Source: Bacteroidota bacterium (lineage in GTDB: Bacteria; Bacteroidota; Bacteroidia; UBA7662; CANHCV01). From it: DNA of 27,674 nt. Positions 1 through 8,818 of the stretch are shown here, piece by piece. The notes under the pieces are model-generated. The model ran no database searches. It had not been told where the DNA came from and saw only the letters and a list, made by a program, of their open reading frames with translations. The stretch covers positions 1-27,674 of the forward strand of contig JAIYBD010000190.1 of NCBI GenBank assembly GCA_027488715.1, written 5' to 3'. The first letter of the stretch is position 1, and each line of letters opens with the position of its first letter. A program made the position numbers and the translations under genes.

Positions 1-491
1 ACATGGGCATATTGGGCCTGAACTTTGTTTATTCCTCCATCACCAGCATACAATTCCCGGTAAGAAAAGTTTCCAGCAGAGTCGAAAATTTCGTTTCGAA
101 TGTTATAGGAATTTTGGGTGTAAGGAAGTACCACGGCTGAAAAACTCCCTTTTTTTGCCACAGGCAAGGTTATTCCCAAATGGGCTAAATTGAATTGATT
201 TTGGGTAATTGAAGTATTTGAATTTGCATATTGACTCCAATTGCCGTACATCCCCATGTGAAATACGGTTCTTCTAACCCAACCTGAAGAAGCCGGATTG
301 GTCCAACTTGTTTCTAATCGATCCGAGAAACCAACGCCTAAATTTCCCATGGCCCGTTGCATCCCATTGGTTTGGGATTGAATATCACCAAGTCCAAATG
401 CAGAATAAGGTGATCCAAAACTAAGTTTTTGAGCCAATGAAGGAAGGAAATTCAGGCATACTGCGCTGAAAAGAAGGATGAGTTTTTTCAT
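1..491 (-). CDS. Outer-membrane protein, N-terminal part (cut by window edge)
   Basis: The reading frame is open from an ATG at 491-489 to the left edge, giving 163 codons; the C-terminus lies outside. The product begins with a typical signal peptide (MKKLILLFSAVCLNFLPSLA, cleaved before QK). It continues with SPYSAFGLGD, a motif I associate with porin-like or FadL-like beta-barrel proteins of Bacteroidota, then alternating polar/aromatic stretches that fit outer-membrane strands. Its ATG overlaps the TGA of coaX in an ATGA arrangement (491-488), so translation is probably coupled. A promoter-like motif inside coaX (562-594) could also give it its own transcript. The transported substrate or exact role cannot be inferred. 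The signal peptide and frame are certain from the sequence; the barrel assignment is an inference from composition and the N-terminal motif. Confidence 0.75.
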   Translation of the reverse strand, partial: MKKLILLFSAVCLNFLPSLAQKLSFGSPYSAFGLGDIQSQTNGMQRAMGNLGVGFSDRLETSWTNPASSGWVRRTVFHMGMYGNWSQYANSNTSITQNQFNLAHLGITLPVAKKGSFSAVVLPYTQNSYNIRNEIFDSAGNFSYRELYAGDGGINKVQAQYAH

Positions 492-1195
492 GAATGATAA
501 TGGGCCAAACCGTGCAACACCAAATGTGGATGATGTTCTACGGGGAGGTGAATGTAAGGTACAAAGATATTCGCATCTCCGCCTGTGCACCAAAGACGCA
601 AGGACGGATCCTTTTGTTGTATTTGTTGAAAGACATCGTTGATTTCGGCAAGGATTCCGTGAAAGGCCCCGCTCTGCATGGCCTCCTGGGTATGAGTTCC
701 CACCAGCGGGGCCTCTTCGCCTTCCAAAAGCGGTAATCGCTTGGTTTGTCGGTGCATGCCCTCCAACCGCATGTTCCAACCCGGTGATATTCTTCCTCCC
801 TGATGAATTCCATGTTGATCGATCCAATCCATGGTCATGCATGTTCCCAGGCTAACCAACAAAATCGATTTAAAATTCGATATCGATTGGGCCGCATGAA
901 CCATCATTTTCCGATCCATCCCCATTTCTAAAAGTCGGTAATTCGACGGAAAATGGAAGGGGTCGTTGGGACGAATAATCAACCATGCGTTACACATTCG
1001 GGCAATTTCTTCCATCAATTCATCTTCGTTCCAAGAAACAGAAACAATGTGGCCCACCGTTCCGTAAAAATTGGGCAAGGGTTCTCCCGGATTCCAATAC
1101 GTTACTTCTTGGAGATTTTTTTGGCGAAATCCCCCAATTTTTACTCGGGTATTTCCTACGTCAACCGCAATGAGATCAAACTCCCTCAAGATCAA
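488..1195 (-). CDS. coaX: Type III pantothenate kinase
   Basis: This enzyme phosphorylates pantothenate with ATP, the first step of coenzyme A synthesis, in the cytoplasm. The 235-residue product carries the family motifs in order: phosphate-binding DVGNTRVKIGG at residues 12-22, SLGTCMTMDWID with the catalytic Asp, GGRISPG in the substrate-binding region, and WCTGGDA near the C-terminus. The length fits the short Bacteroidota form of the ASKHA-fold family. The only sensible start is a TTG at 1195-1193, because no in-frame ATG precedes the DVGNT motif. It overlaps the TGA of the upstream isomerase gene (TTGA), and its own TGA overlaps the ATG of the next gene. The three genes therefore look like one translationally coupled operon. 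Type III kinases are not feedback inhibited by CoA, which is family knowledge and not visible here. Confidence 0.93.
   Translation of the reverse strand: MILREFDLIAVDVGNTRVKIGGFRQKNLQEVTYWNPGEPLPNFYGTVGHIVSVSWNEDELMEEIARMCNAWLIIRPNDPFHFPSNYRLLEMGMDRKMMVHAAQSISNFKSILLVSLGTCMTMDWIDQHGIHQGGRISPGWNMRLEGMHRQTKRLPLLEGEEAPLVGTHTQEAMQSGAFHGILAEINDVFQQIQQKDPSLRLWCTGGDANIFVPYIHLPVEHHPHLVLHGLAHYHS
562..594 (-). promoter_or_regulatory. Promoter-like motif inside coaX
   Basis: Read on the minus strand, TTTG (594-591), a 21-base spacer and TATCTTTG (569-562) match the Bacteroidota housekeeping consensus (TTTG, 17-23 bases, TAnnTTTG) with no mismatch. Transcription would start near 558 and give the outer-membrane protein gene a leader of about 65 bases. 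The motif lies over codons for the conserved WCTGGDA region of CoaX, so a chance match is possible. Confidence 0.4.
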
Positions 1196-3276
1196 TAAAG
1201 AGATTTAATCACGTCCTCGTTAACCTTTAGGCTAAATTTTTTCTTCAAGCTTTCAAGCCATTCTATTTCCAACTGATTTTGGAATTCGCTGGTCATGATC
1301 CCACGAACTTCGTCCAGCTCTTTCGGACCAGCAGGGATTAAATTGTTGATTCGTACCACATACCAAACACCATCTTGAGAAAATACCGGTTTTAATCCCT
1401 TTTCCCAAGACACCGAATTTAATGCGGGAGTAACGCCGTTTTCAAACTTACCGGCCGATTGTTTTACTGCCAACGCATTTTCAGCATTGGCTTCCATCAT
1501 TAAAATTTCAACCGATTTTTTACCTTTTTTCAATCCTTTCGCCAAGCTTTTGGCAATGGCTTGGGTTTGACATGCAAAGATTTGAGCGTCGGCACGATCC
1601 TTCCACTGATGTTCCATTTTATGCTTTTCGTAATAGGCATTCAATCCATTGGTGTCGGTTACTGCTTTGCCCCAAACCATTTGGTCGGAGAGGTCGAACA
1701 ACAAAATTCCTTCGCGGTATTCGCGCATGAGGTTTTTAAAATCGACATATTTGGTTTCTAATTGACCATTTTCATAATCCAAAGCCCAGGTTGAAACGAA
1801 GTTTTTGTACAATTGTTCCCGAGCTTCAAGGGCATTGCCTTCCGAGGAAACCAATTGGTTTTCGTCGATGAAATTGCCCCAGTCTTCCATGGAGATGGTA
1901 GAGTCGCCGAGGCGGAAGAGGGTCGCTTTATTTCCTTTTAACGCACCTTTTTTCCAATTTTCGTTGAAGAAAGTTGTATCGATTAGGGCGAGGGCTTTTT
2001 TCTTTTGGATAGGATCTTCGGTGAACCCGTATTCATTTTTAATTTTTGAAATCTTCACATCGCGGTTTTTGTAACTGCGGGCATCCCGGTTGATTTTTGC
2101 TTGCAAGTCGGCCTTCATTTTTTCGAATTCAGGAACCGGTGATAGGGAAATACGTTTGATGATATGGAATCCGTATTCAGTTTGAATAATGCTCGAAACG
2201 TCACCGTCTTTCGCCAAGGCGTAGGCGGCATCTTCGAACTCAGGCACCATTTTTCCGGTGGAAAAGGGCGCTAACTCTCCTCCACGGTCCATGGTTGAGG
2301 CATCGTCGGAGTACTTTTTAGCCATTTCTGCGAAGTTTGCGCCACTTTTTAATTGAACGGCAATTTCTTCGATGCGCCGCTTAGCGTCTTGGATCAAGCT
2401 GTCGGGATTACCGCGGCGCGCCATCGTCATGATGTGTGCAACCCGAATTTCTCCTCGAGCCGGACGCGACCCTTTCACTAAAATGATGTGGTAGCCCACC
2501 TCGGAGCGGAAGGGCATGGAAACCACACCTTCTTTGGCCTTGTAGCATTGATCTTCGAACGAATAAATCATTTTAAAGGCCGAAAAATATCCCAAATCAC
2601 CTTTATTTTCTTTGGCAGATGGGTCTTCAGAACTTTCGCCGGCAACTTGATCAAACGATTCTCCTTTCAAAACTCGATCGCGCAAGGCCATGATCTTTTT
2701 GTAGGCTTCCAAGGAATCTTTTGGACTTGCATTTTCTTTGCAAAGGACCAAAATGTGGGATGCACGAATTTCCTTTTTGGAACGATCATAGGCTTCTTTT
2801 AAAAGCGCTTCGGTGGTTTCTTTGTCGTTCAAATAAGGCTGCGCCAACTGGGAACGATAACCGGCCAACTCGTTGATGAACTTTTCTGAGGTATCTAGGC
2901 CGCGACTGTAGGCATCGGCAACTTTGTACTTGAATTTGATGTACAAATCCAAATACTGTCGGATTTCTTGCTCGGTTGGAGGAGTTTTTTGGGTGTTGTT
3001 TTTGTTGAAAACCGCTAAAAATTCAGAAACAGTAACGTCCTTTCCTCCAAGTTGAAAAACCACCCGGGTGTCTTCTTTTGGAAGTGTTGCCGCGGTTGTA
3101 GGCGTTGAAGACCCAGTCAGTTCTGATTTTTGACTGTTGGTGTTCTTTTTCGATTCTTGCGTTTTGGCAAGGGAAGACGATTTTGAGGAAACTTCCTTTT
3201 TTAGATTTTTGCCAGGTTGGGCAGAGGTTTGAAGTGCCACGAAAAGGCCAAAAGCAACAATTCCAAGGTTTTTCAT
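1192..3276 (-). CDS. Periplasmic parvulin-type peptidylprolyl isomerase (SurA/PpiD-like)
   Basis: This is a secreted folding factor expected to help outer-membrane proteins through the periplasm. The 694-residue product has a signal peptide (residues 1-20, ending QTSAQ) and a Ser/Lys/Thr-rich low-complexity linker (about 28-68). A SurA-like helical region follows (70-165). Then come two consecutive PpiC/parvulin domains, about 169-268 (starting EIRASHILVLC, ending GYHIILV) and 276-375 (starting EIRVAHIMTM, ending GFHIIKR). A helical C-terminal region of about 310 residues completes it. The order resembles two-domain SurA homologues of Bacteroidota, with a longer C-terminal part. The gene heads the operon with coaX and an outer-membrane protein, a plausible client. 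ATG at 3276 is chosen because the signal peptide begins there and a TAnnTTTG box lies 20 bases upstream. The name surA is not applied because orthology was not tested. Confidence 0.9.
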   Translation of the reverse strand: MKNLGIVAFGLFVALQTSAQPGKNLKKEVSSKSSSLAKTQESKKNTNSQKSELTGSSTPTTAATLPKEDTRVVFQLGGKDVTVSEFLAVFNKNNTQKTPPTEQEIRQYLDLYIKFKYKVADAYSRGLDTSEKFINELAGYRSQLAQPYLNDKETTEALLKEAYDRSKKEIRASHILVLCKENASPKDSLEAYKKIMALRDRVLKGESFDQVAGESSEDPSAKENKGDLGYFSAFKMIYSFEDQCYKAKEGVVSMPFRSEVGYHIILVKGSRPARGEIRVAHIMTMARRGNPDSLIQDAKRRIEEIAVQLKSGANFAEMAKKYSDDASTMDRGGELAPFSTGKMVPEFEDAAYALAKDGDVSSIIQTEYGFHIIKRISLSPVPEFEKMKADLQAKINRDARSYKNRDVKISKIKNEYGFTEDPIQKKKALALIDTTFFNENWKKGALKGNKATLFRLGDSTISMEDWGNFIDENQLVSSEGNALEAREQLYKNFVSTWALDYENGQLETKYVDFKNLMREYREGILLFDLSDQMVWGKAVTDTNGLNAYYEKHKMEHQWKDRADAQIFACQTQAIAKSLAKGLKKGKKSVEILMMEANAENALAVKQSAGKFENGVTPALNSVSWEKGLKPVFSQDGVWYVVRINNLIPAGPKELDEVRGIMTSEFQNQLEIEWLESLKKKFSLKVNEDVIKSLY

Positions 3277-3295
3277 AGGTAGTTTGATTGATGTA

Positions 3296-3303
3296 CAAAG
3301 ATA
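3296..3303 (-). promoter_or_regulatory. TAnnTTTG -7 box for the isomerase-coaX-OMP operon
   Basis: TATCTTTG on the minus strand is a full match to the Bacteroidota -7 consensus and sits 19 bases upstream of the ATG. I see no good TTTG -33 partner, so only the -7 element is supported. It is divergent from the polysaccharide operon promoter at 3331-3361. Confidence 0.5.
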
Positions 3304-3330
3304 AAAGGTTCCATGAAACGGCGGTGTGAA

Positions 3331-3361
3331 TTTATCGGTTGGCTGAAATTAATTACCTTTG
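3331..3361 (+). promoter_or_regulatory. Probable promoter of the wzz-like/ligase operon
   Basis: TACCTTTG at 3354-3361 matches TAnnTTTG. TTTA at 3331-3334 is a 3/4 match to the -33 box with a 19-base spacer. The predicted start of transcription near 3366 lies downstream of the ATG at 3313, which supports the ATG at 3421 as the true start of the gene. Confidence 0.5.
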
Positions 3362-3420
3362 TTTTGAGCATTGCGCACCCGAAAACTTCGGGACTTGGCG
3401 TTTATTCAAAAACCAACTTC

Positions 3421-4533
3421 ATGGAACAACCACCTTTTGCACAAAACGGATTTTCAATCATTACCTTTTTGCTGAAATATCGGAAAACATTGATCATTGT
3501 TTCGGGATTAGCCATCCTATCATCGGCCATCTTTTCATCGCCATTTTTCATCAAACCCAAGTTTAAATCCACGGTGGTTTTTTTTCCCGCTCGTTCGGCA
3601 TCCATTTCCAATGAATTGTTGAATACCGATGGTAGCAATTCAAGCTTTTTGGAATTTGGAGAAGAAGATGCGGCCGATCAATTGGTACAAATCCTTCAAT
3701 CGGAAGAAATTCGTGAATCCATCATCAAGAAATTTGATTTGATGAAGCATTACGATATCGATACACAATCGGCCTTAAAGAATTACTACCTTAATTTGGA
3801 ATACGAAAAAAATATTTCTTTCCGAAGAACGGAATACATGTCGGTGGAAATTAAGGTGTTGGACATCGACCCACAAATGGCGGCAAACATTGCGAATGAA
3901 ATCGCCCATTTATTGGATGAAACCAAAACCAACATCATTCATAAGAATGCGCGTGAGGCCTTAAAAATTGTAGAAACGCAGTATCAAAGCAAACGGGTAT
4001 TGGTAGATTCCTTAAAATCGGAATTAACCAAACTGAGGAAACTAGGTATTTATGATTACGAAACGCAAGCCGATCATTTAACGGAGGAGGAAGTTCGAAA
4101 TTCTACCGAATTGAGTTCGAATCAGTCTCGCCTAAAAGTGCTTTTGGAAAACGGTGTTGCCAATTCCGACACTTCGGTCATCAATACGAAAGCGAGGATC
4201 AAGGGGGCCGAATCGGCCTTGAAGACTTTGGATGAAACGTTGGAAAAATTGCAAACCTATGGTAGTGATTTCAACCTATTGTCGTCTCGATTGAAGTTTG
4301 AAAGCGAGGAATTGAGTCGCCTTTCTACCCGCTACTCAAAAGCGGTGGTGGATGCGAATGAGGCCTTGAACGTGAAGTTTGTGGTGAACAATGCGAAGGC
4401 AGCAGAGAAAAAAACGTACCCGGTTAGGTGGCTGATCGTGGTGATCTCTACAGTTGGCAGCGTTGTTTTTGCATTGATGTTGTTGGTGATTTGGGAAAAC
4501 ATTCGTCGTTTTCGGGATCAAAAAGAGGGTTAA
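3421..4533 (+). CDS. Wzz-type polysaccharide chain-length determinant protein
   Basis: This is an inner-membrane polysaccharide co-polymerase that would set the length of a surface polysaccharide. The 370-residue product from ATG 3421 has a first membrane segment at about residues 23-45, after a short cytoplasmic tail (FSIITFLLKYRKTLIIVSG). A long charged, coiled-coil-rich periplasmic part follows. A second membrane segment near the C-terminus is preceded by the proline-containing KTYPVRW typical of Wzz proteins. There is no C-terminal tyrosine kinase domain. The frame is also open from an ATG at 3313, but those 36 extra residues span the promoter box and look like leader DNA. The ligase-like gene follows after 3 bases, so the two are co-transcribed. 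No glycosyltransferases are nearby, so the polysaccharide is probably assembled by genes elsewhere. Confidence 0.85.
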   Translation: MEQPPFAQNGFSIITFLLKYRKTLIIVSGLAILSSAIFSSPFFIKPKFKSTVVFFPARSASISNELLNTDGSNSSFLEFGEEDAADQLVQILQSEEIRESIIKKFDLMKHYDIDTQSALKNYYLNLEYEKNISFRRTEYMSVEIKVLDIDPQMAANIANEIAHLLDETKTNIIHKNAREALKIVETQYQSKRVLVDSLKSELTKLRKLGIYDYETQADHLTEEEVRNSTELSSNQSRLKVLLENGVANSDTSVINTKARIKGAESALKTLDETLEKLQTYGSDFNLLSSRLKFESEELSRLSTRYSKAVVDANEALNVKFVVNNAKAAEKKTYPVRWLIVVISTVGSVVFALMLLVIWENIRRFRDQKEG

Positions 4534-4536
4534 GCG

Positions 4537-5994
4537 TTGATTTCTTCAAAAACACCTTGGTGGATTTTTCTCTTGTTGGCGCTTTTTTTGGTGACCAACG
4601 TGGTGTGTTTGTTGAATGAAATTTTGTATTTTCCTCTGGTATCGGGAGGAGTTTTGGTCGCTTATTTGGCCATCACCAATTTGCCTTGGTTCTTTGCCGC
4701 CATGGCGTTTGTTACCCCGCTATCGGTGTGGTTTGAATTTAAAGAGTTCGGATTTTCATTTTCCCTGCCCACCGAGCCTGTATTTTTTGGCATGATGGTT
4801 TTTTTCTGGGCCAAGGTTTTAATTGAAGGCAGTTTCGATCGAAAATTATTCCGTGAGCCTGCTTTTTGGGCTTTGGCCATCTTATTAATTTGGCAAATTT
4901 TATCCATTGTCACGAGTTCCATGCCCATGGTGTCGGTCAAATATTTCTTGTCGAATTTTTGGTACGTGAGCTGCTTCTTTTTTATGGGATATCATTTGTT
5001 CAAAAATTCATTGAACATCAAAAGGTTTCTTTGGGGATACATCATTGCTTTTTCTGGGGTAATCCTATACACGTTGATTCGTCACTCTGGGGTAGGGTTT
5101 ACCCATAAAGCAACGGGTTGGGTAACGTATCCATTTGTAGAGAATCATGGAATTTACGGTGCCATGCTCACCATGTGCATTCCATTTCTTTTGATGTACG
5201 TTGTTCGCAGCTTTGTTTTAACCAAGCGTTCGTTCATCAGTTTGTTTGCCGTGGTTTTGGTGGTGCTTTTTGCTGCAGGTTTGGTCTTTTCATTTACCCG
5301 TGCCGCTTGGTTGGGAATGGCTATTGCTCTTGCGTTTCCCATCATTCTCAACTTGCGAATTTCGTTTCAAACTATTTTTTGGCTCTTACTGGTCCTAGGA
5401 GGAAGTGCCATCTACTATCAATTCGAATTGAATAAAGAATTAAGTCGAAACAAAACGCATTCGGCGAATAATCTAGGAGAGCATCTACAGTCCATTTCCA
5501 ACGTGAACAACGACGTATCGAATTTGGAGCGCATCAATCGGTGGAATTGTGGCTTGAGGATGTTTCGTGAGCGACCCATTACGGGTTGGGGACCAGGAAC
5601 CTATATGTTCCAATATGCACCCTTCCAAAAACGATCAGAAATGACCATCATTTCCACCAACAATGCGGATGTTGGTGGAATTCACTCCGAGTTTTTGAAT
5701 CCGATGGTCGAATCGGGTGTTGTAGCTGGCTTGGCCTATCTGGCGTTTGTGCTGTTGGTGATTCGAGCGGGTATGAATGCTTATTATGCTTCCAACGATG
5801 CCGAGGTGAAAACGTTGTTGATGGCTTGCATGATGGGTTTGATCAGTTACGATGTGCACGGAGTATTGAACAACTATTTGGATATTGATAAAACAGCGAC
5901 CCTGTTTTGGGCCTTGAGTGGTATGGTGGTGGCGTTGAGTTTTTACCAAAAGAAAGAGGCCCCAACAGGAGGAGCCTCATTCAACCAACCATGA
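4537..5994 (+). CDS. O-antigen ligase/polymerase family membrane protein (Wzy_C)
   Basis: This 485-residue polytopic membrane protein has about ten to twelve hydrophobic segments. It has a large extracytoplasmic loop near residues 295-395 containing GWGPGTYMFQYAP (about 349-361) and GIHSEFLNPMVESG with His near 383. This HSEF...ESG pattern is typical of the Wzy_C domain of O-antigen ligases (WaaL) and polymerases. Such proteins transfer or polymerise lipid-linked glycans at the periplasmic face. The start is a TTG at 4537, 3 bases after the stop of the Wzz-like gene; no ATG occurs before the first membrane segment. Together with the Wzz-like protein it forms a length-control plus polymerase/ligase pair. 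Sequence alone does not separate ligase from polymerase. Confidence 0.85.
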   Translation: MISSKTPWWIFLLLALFLVTNVVCLLNEILYFPLVSGGVLVAYLAITNLPWFFAAMAFVTPLSVWFEFKEFGFSFSLPTEPVFFGMMVFFWAKVLIEGSFDRKLFREPAFWALAILLIWQILSIVTSSMPMVSVKYFLSNFWYVSCFFFMGYHLFKNSLNIKRFLWGYIIAFSGVILYTLIRHSGVGFTHKATGWVTYPFVENHGIYGAMLTMCIPFLLMYVVRSFVLTKRSFISLFAVVLVVLFAAGLVFSFTRAAWLGMAIALAFPIILNLRISFQTIFWLLLVLGGSAIYYQFELNKELSRNKTHSANNLGEHLQSISNVNNDVSNLERINRWNCGLRMFRERPITGWGPGTYMFQYAPFQKRSEMTIISTNNADVGGIHSEFLNPMVESGVVAGLAYLAFVLLVIRAGMNAYYASNDAEVKTLLMACMMGLISYDVHGVLNNYLDIDKTATLFWALSGMVVALSFYQKKEAPTGGASFNQP

Positions 5995-6276
5995 AAAACT
6001 ATTTATGCGTCGTTTCCTGTTCCGACACTACAAAGTAACGGCGGGTATTTTAATTTAATTTTACCTCTTTAAGGTTTTTAGCACTTCTGTACCGTTTTCC
6101 AGGGACTTTCATCTTTTTTTGAAAAAAACGCAAAAAACACTACTTTTTTGGGTTACCTCGGCTAAAATTCTTTGTACCTCATTCTTTATTTTTTCACTTT
6201 TTTAATTGGTCTATCCTTGATTGACGAATTTTGAAACATAGCGAAAATCAACATGAAAAAACGGGGTGCATGAAAA
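5995..6276. other. Non-coding gap between convergent operons
   Basis: This A/T-rich stretch follows the ligase-like gene. I see no credible gene on either strand; the longest ATG-initiated reading on the plus strand near its end is only six codons (from 6253). No repeat shared with the other gaps is visible. It probably holds the 3' untranslated part of the polysaccharide operon up to the terminator at 6277-6310. Confidence 0.6.
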
Positions 6277-6310
6277 CAAAAAGCCCCCGAATTTTGTCGG
6301 GGGCTTTTTG
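6277..6310. terminator. Bidirectional intrinsic terminator
   Basis: A perfect 14-bp stem (6277-6290 with 6297-6310; core GCCCCCGA/TCGGGGGC) has a 6-base loop and is flanked by A5 on the left and T5 on the right. It therefore works as a hairpin plus U-tract in both directions. It lies 18 bases after the atpG stop and about 280 bases after the ligase-like gene, ending both convergent operons. Confidence 0.93.
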
Positions 6311-6328
6311 ATAAGTTATTCTTGGAGT

Positions 6329-7213
6329 TTATCCTTCTAATGCGGCTACGCCACCCACGATTTCGGAGATTTCGGTGGTGATGGCTGCCTGACGAGCACG
6401 GTTGTATTCCAATCGCAATGATTTGAGAAGTTCACCGGCATTATCGGTTGCTTTATCCATGGCGGTCATGCGCGCTCCGTGTTCGGAGGCAACCGTATCC
6501 AAAGCACAACGGAAAAGTTGAATCTTCACGAAGGTGGGGATCAAGTTTTCGATGATTTCAGCTGGATTGGGTTCGAAGATATAATCGATGTTGCTGCCAC
6601 TGGAATTTCCATTCAATCCTTCGGTGCTCAAGGGCAGCAAAGATTTAGCTTGGAAAAACTGAACGGCAGGATTTTTAAATTCGGCGAAAACCACGTGAAC
6701 GGAATCGAATTCTTGAGCAAGAAAACCATTCATCAACTCTTCTGCGATGTTGCTAACGGAAGGGAAATCGAGCTTTTGGAACAAAGAAACGTATCGGTCG
6801 TCGATTTTTACGCCCCATTTACGAGCGGCGTCGAATCCTTTTTTGCCCAAGGGCATAACGGTTACATTGCCGCTTTCCTTCAATTCCGATAATTCATCTT
6901 GAATCAGCGTGCGAGCCGCTTTCAACAAATTGGAATTGAATCCGCCGCAAAGGCCTTTGTCTGAAGTCATCAAAACGACCAAAGCATTTCTTACAGTACG
7001 TTTTTCAGATAATTTGATTTCCAATTCTCCGGTGTTGTTGGCCAACACGTTATTCTTAATTTCATCCAATTTTTGGGTATACGGACGAATTTGAAGAATA
7101 GCGGAAGTTGCTTTCCGTAGTTTGGATGCCGAAACCATCTTCATGGCCTTGGTAATCTGCTGGGTTGAGATGACCGAGGAGATGCGGGTTCGTACTTCCT
7201 TTAAATTTGGCAT
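6329..7213 (-). CDS. atpG: ATP synthase F1 gamma subunit
   Basis: The gamma subunit is the central rotor shaft that couples c-ring rotation to catalysis in F1. The 294-residue product has the conserved N-terminal helix (VRTRISSVISTQQITKAMKM then VSASKLRKA), the SDKGLCGGFNSNL motif near residue 85-100, and the conserved C-terminal helix NRARQAAITTEISEIVGG. The length is normal. It is the last gene of the operon, 13 bases after atpA, and is followed by the terminator at 6277-6310. atpD (beta) and atpC (epsilon) are absent, as in many Bacteroidota where they form a separate locus. Confidence 0.97.
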   Translation of the reverse strand: MPNLKEVRTRISSVISTQQITKAMKMVSASKLRKATSAILQIRPYTQKLDEIKNNVLANNTGELEIKLSEKRTVRNALVVLMTSDKGLCGGFNSNLLKAARTLIQDELSELKESGNVTVMPLGKKGFDAARKWGVKIDDRYVSLFQKLDFPSVSNIAEELMNGFLAQEFDSVHVVFAEFKNPAVQFFQAKSLLPLSTEGLNGNSSGSNIDYIFEPNPAEIIENLIPTFVKIQLFRCALDTVASEHGARMTAMDKATDNAGELLKSLRLEYNRARQAAITTEISEIVGGVAALEG

Positions 7214-7226
7214 AGCAGTTGGTTTA

Positions 7227-8807
7227 TTAAGCTACGTATTTTGCTTTTACTTCCTTGGCAATTTGTTCCAAAACATCGGTTTGAGCATCGTCGTACTTTC
7301 CAGCACGCAATTCATCCAATGTTTTACCTGCGCGGGTTTCCATGGCCATCAAGAAATCAGATTCGAATTCACGAACTTTATTCAAGGGCACATCCATCAA
7401 CAAACCTTTCATACCCAAATAGATAATGGCAACTTGCTTTTCTACCGATACGGGAGAGAAGTTAGGTTGTTTCAAGATTTCTACGTTACGAGCACCTTTG
7501 TCCAAAACGGCCTTGGTTGCTGCGTCCAAATCAGAACCGAACTTCGAGAACGCTTCCAATTCACGGTATTGAGCCTGATCCAATTTCAAGGTACCGGCTA
7601 CTTTTTTCATGGGCTTGATCTGGGCATTACCTCCAACACGAGATACCGAAATACCTACGTTGATCGCTGGACGGATACCGCTGTTGAACAAGTTTGATTC
7701 CAAGAAAATCTGACCGTCGGTAATGGAGATTACGTTGGTTGGGATGTAAGCAGATACGTCGCCACCTTGGGTTTCGATGATGGGAAGAGCTGTTAAAGAA
7801 CCTCCGCCTTTAACCTTGCCTTTCAAAGAATCGGGAAGATCGTTCATGTTGGCAACGATATCGTCGTTGTAGTTCAATTTACAAGCGCGTTCCAAAAGGC
7901 GGCTGTGCAAATAGAATACGTCGCCAGGATAAGCTTCACGACCTGGAGGACGACGAAGTAACAAGGATACTTCACGGTAAGCTACCGCTTGTTTGGACAA
8001 GTCATCGTACGCGATCAAGGCTGGACGACCGGTATCGCGGAAGTACTCACCAATAGCAGCTCCGGCCATGGGCGCGAAGAACTGCATAGGAGCGGGTACA
8101 GAAGCCGGAGCTGCAACCACTACGGTGTACTGCATGGCGCCATATTTCTCAAGGGTAGAAACGATTCCTGCAACGGTTGATGCTTTTTGTCCGCAAGCAA
8201 CGTAAATACAGAAAACGGGTTCTCCACGATCGAAGAATTCTTTTTGGTTGATGATGGTATCCAACGCGATGGTTGTTTTACCGGTTTGGCGGTCACCGAT
8301 GATCAACTCACGCTGTCCACGTCCGATGGGGATCATGGCATCGATGGCCTTGATACCGGTTTGCATGGGCTCGTGAACGGGCTGACGGAAGATAACTCCT
8401 GGCGCTTTGCGCTCGATGGGCATTTCGAACAACTCTCCGGTGATAGGTCCTTTTCCGTCGATAGGGCGGCCAAGGGTATCAACAACGCGGCCCAACATGC
8501 CTTCACCCACTTGGATGGATGCGATACGACGGGTACGTTTTACCGAATCACCTTCTTTGATTCCTTCGGAATCTCCGAACAATACCGCACCTACGTTGTC
8601 TTCTTCAAGGTTCAATACAACGGCTTGAACACCATTGTTGAATTCAACCAATTCCCCAGCTTGTACTTGGGTAAGACCATAAATACGGGCGATACCGTCA
8701 CCTACTTGAAGTACGGTACCTACTTCTTCTAATTCCGCTGCAGAAGTAACACCCGCCAATTGTTGGCGGAGGATTGCGGAGATTTCATCAGGCTTAACTT
8801 GTGCCAT
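7227..8807 (-). CDS. atpA: ATP synthase F1 alpha subunit
   Basis: This is the non-catalytic nucleotide-binding subunit of the F1 hexamer. The 526-residue product has a beta-barrel N-terminal domain, the Walker A loop GDRQTGKT at residues 171-178, and a nucleotide-binding domain with RPALIAYDDLSKQAVAYRE. The alpha/beta signature PAINVGISVSRVGG and a helical C-terminal domain follow. It lacks the catalytic-site residues that mark the beta subunit. The length and all motifs are normal. It starts 11 bases after atpH ends and runs into atpG. No beta-subunit gene lies in the window, so complex assembly depends on a distant locus. Confidence 0.98.
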   Translation of the reverse strand: MAQVKPDEISAILRQQLAGVTSAAELEEVGTVLQVGDGIARIYGLTQVQAGELVEFNNGVQAVVLNLEEDNVGAVLFGDSEGIKEGDSVKRTRRIASIQVGEGMLGRVVDTLGRPIDGKGPITGELFEMPIERKAPGVIFRQPVHEPMQTGIKAIDAMIPIGRGQRELIIGDRQTGKTTIALDTIINQKEFFDRGEPVFCIYVACGQKASTVAGIVSTLEKYGAMQYTVVVAAPASVPAPMQFFAPMAGAAIGEYFRDTGRPALIAYDDLSKQAVAYREVSLLLRRPPGREAYPGDVFYLHSRLLERACKLNYNDDIVANMNDLPDSLKGKVKGGGSLTALPIIETQGGDVSAYIPTNVISITDGQIFLESNLFNSGIRPAINVGISVSRVGGNAQIKPMKKVAGTLKLDQAQYRELEAFSKFGSDLDAATKAVLDKGARNVEILKQPNFSPVSVEKQVAIIYLGMKGLLMDVPLNKVREFESDFLMAMETRAGKTLDELRAGKYDDAQTDVLEQIAKEVKAKYVA

Positions 8808-8818
8808 GGTTTAATTTT

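Noticed and set aside
3313..3420. N-terminal extension of the Wzz-like protein from ATG 3313
   Set aside because: The segment spans a good TAnnTTTG promoter box, and the family normally starts shortly before the first membrane helix, as from ATG 3421.
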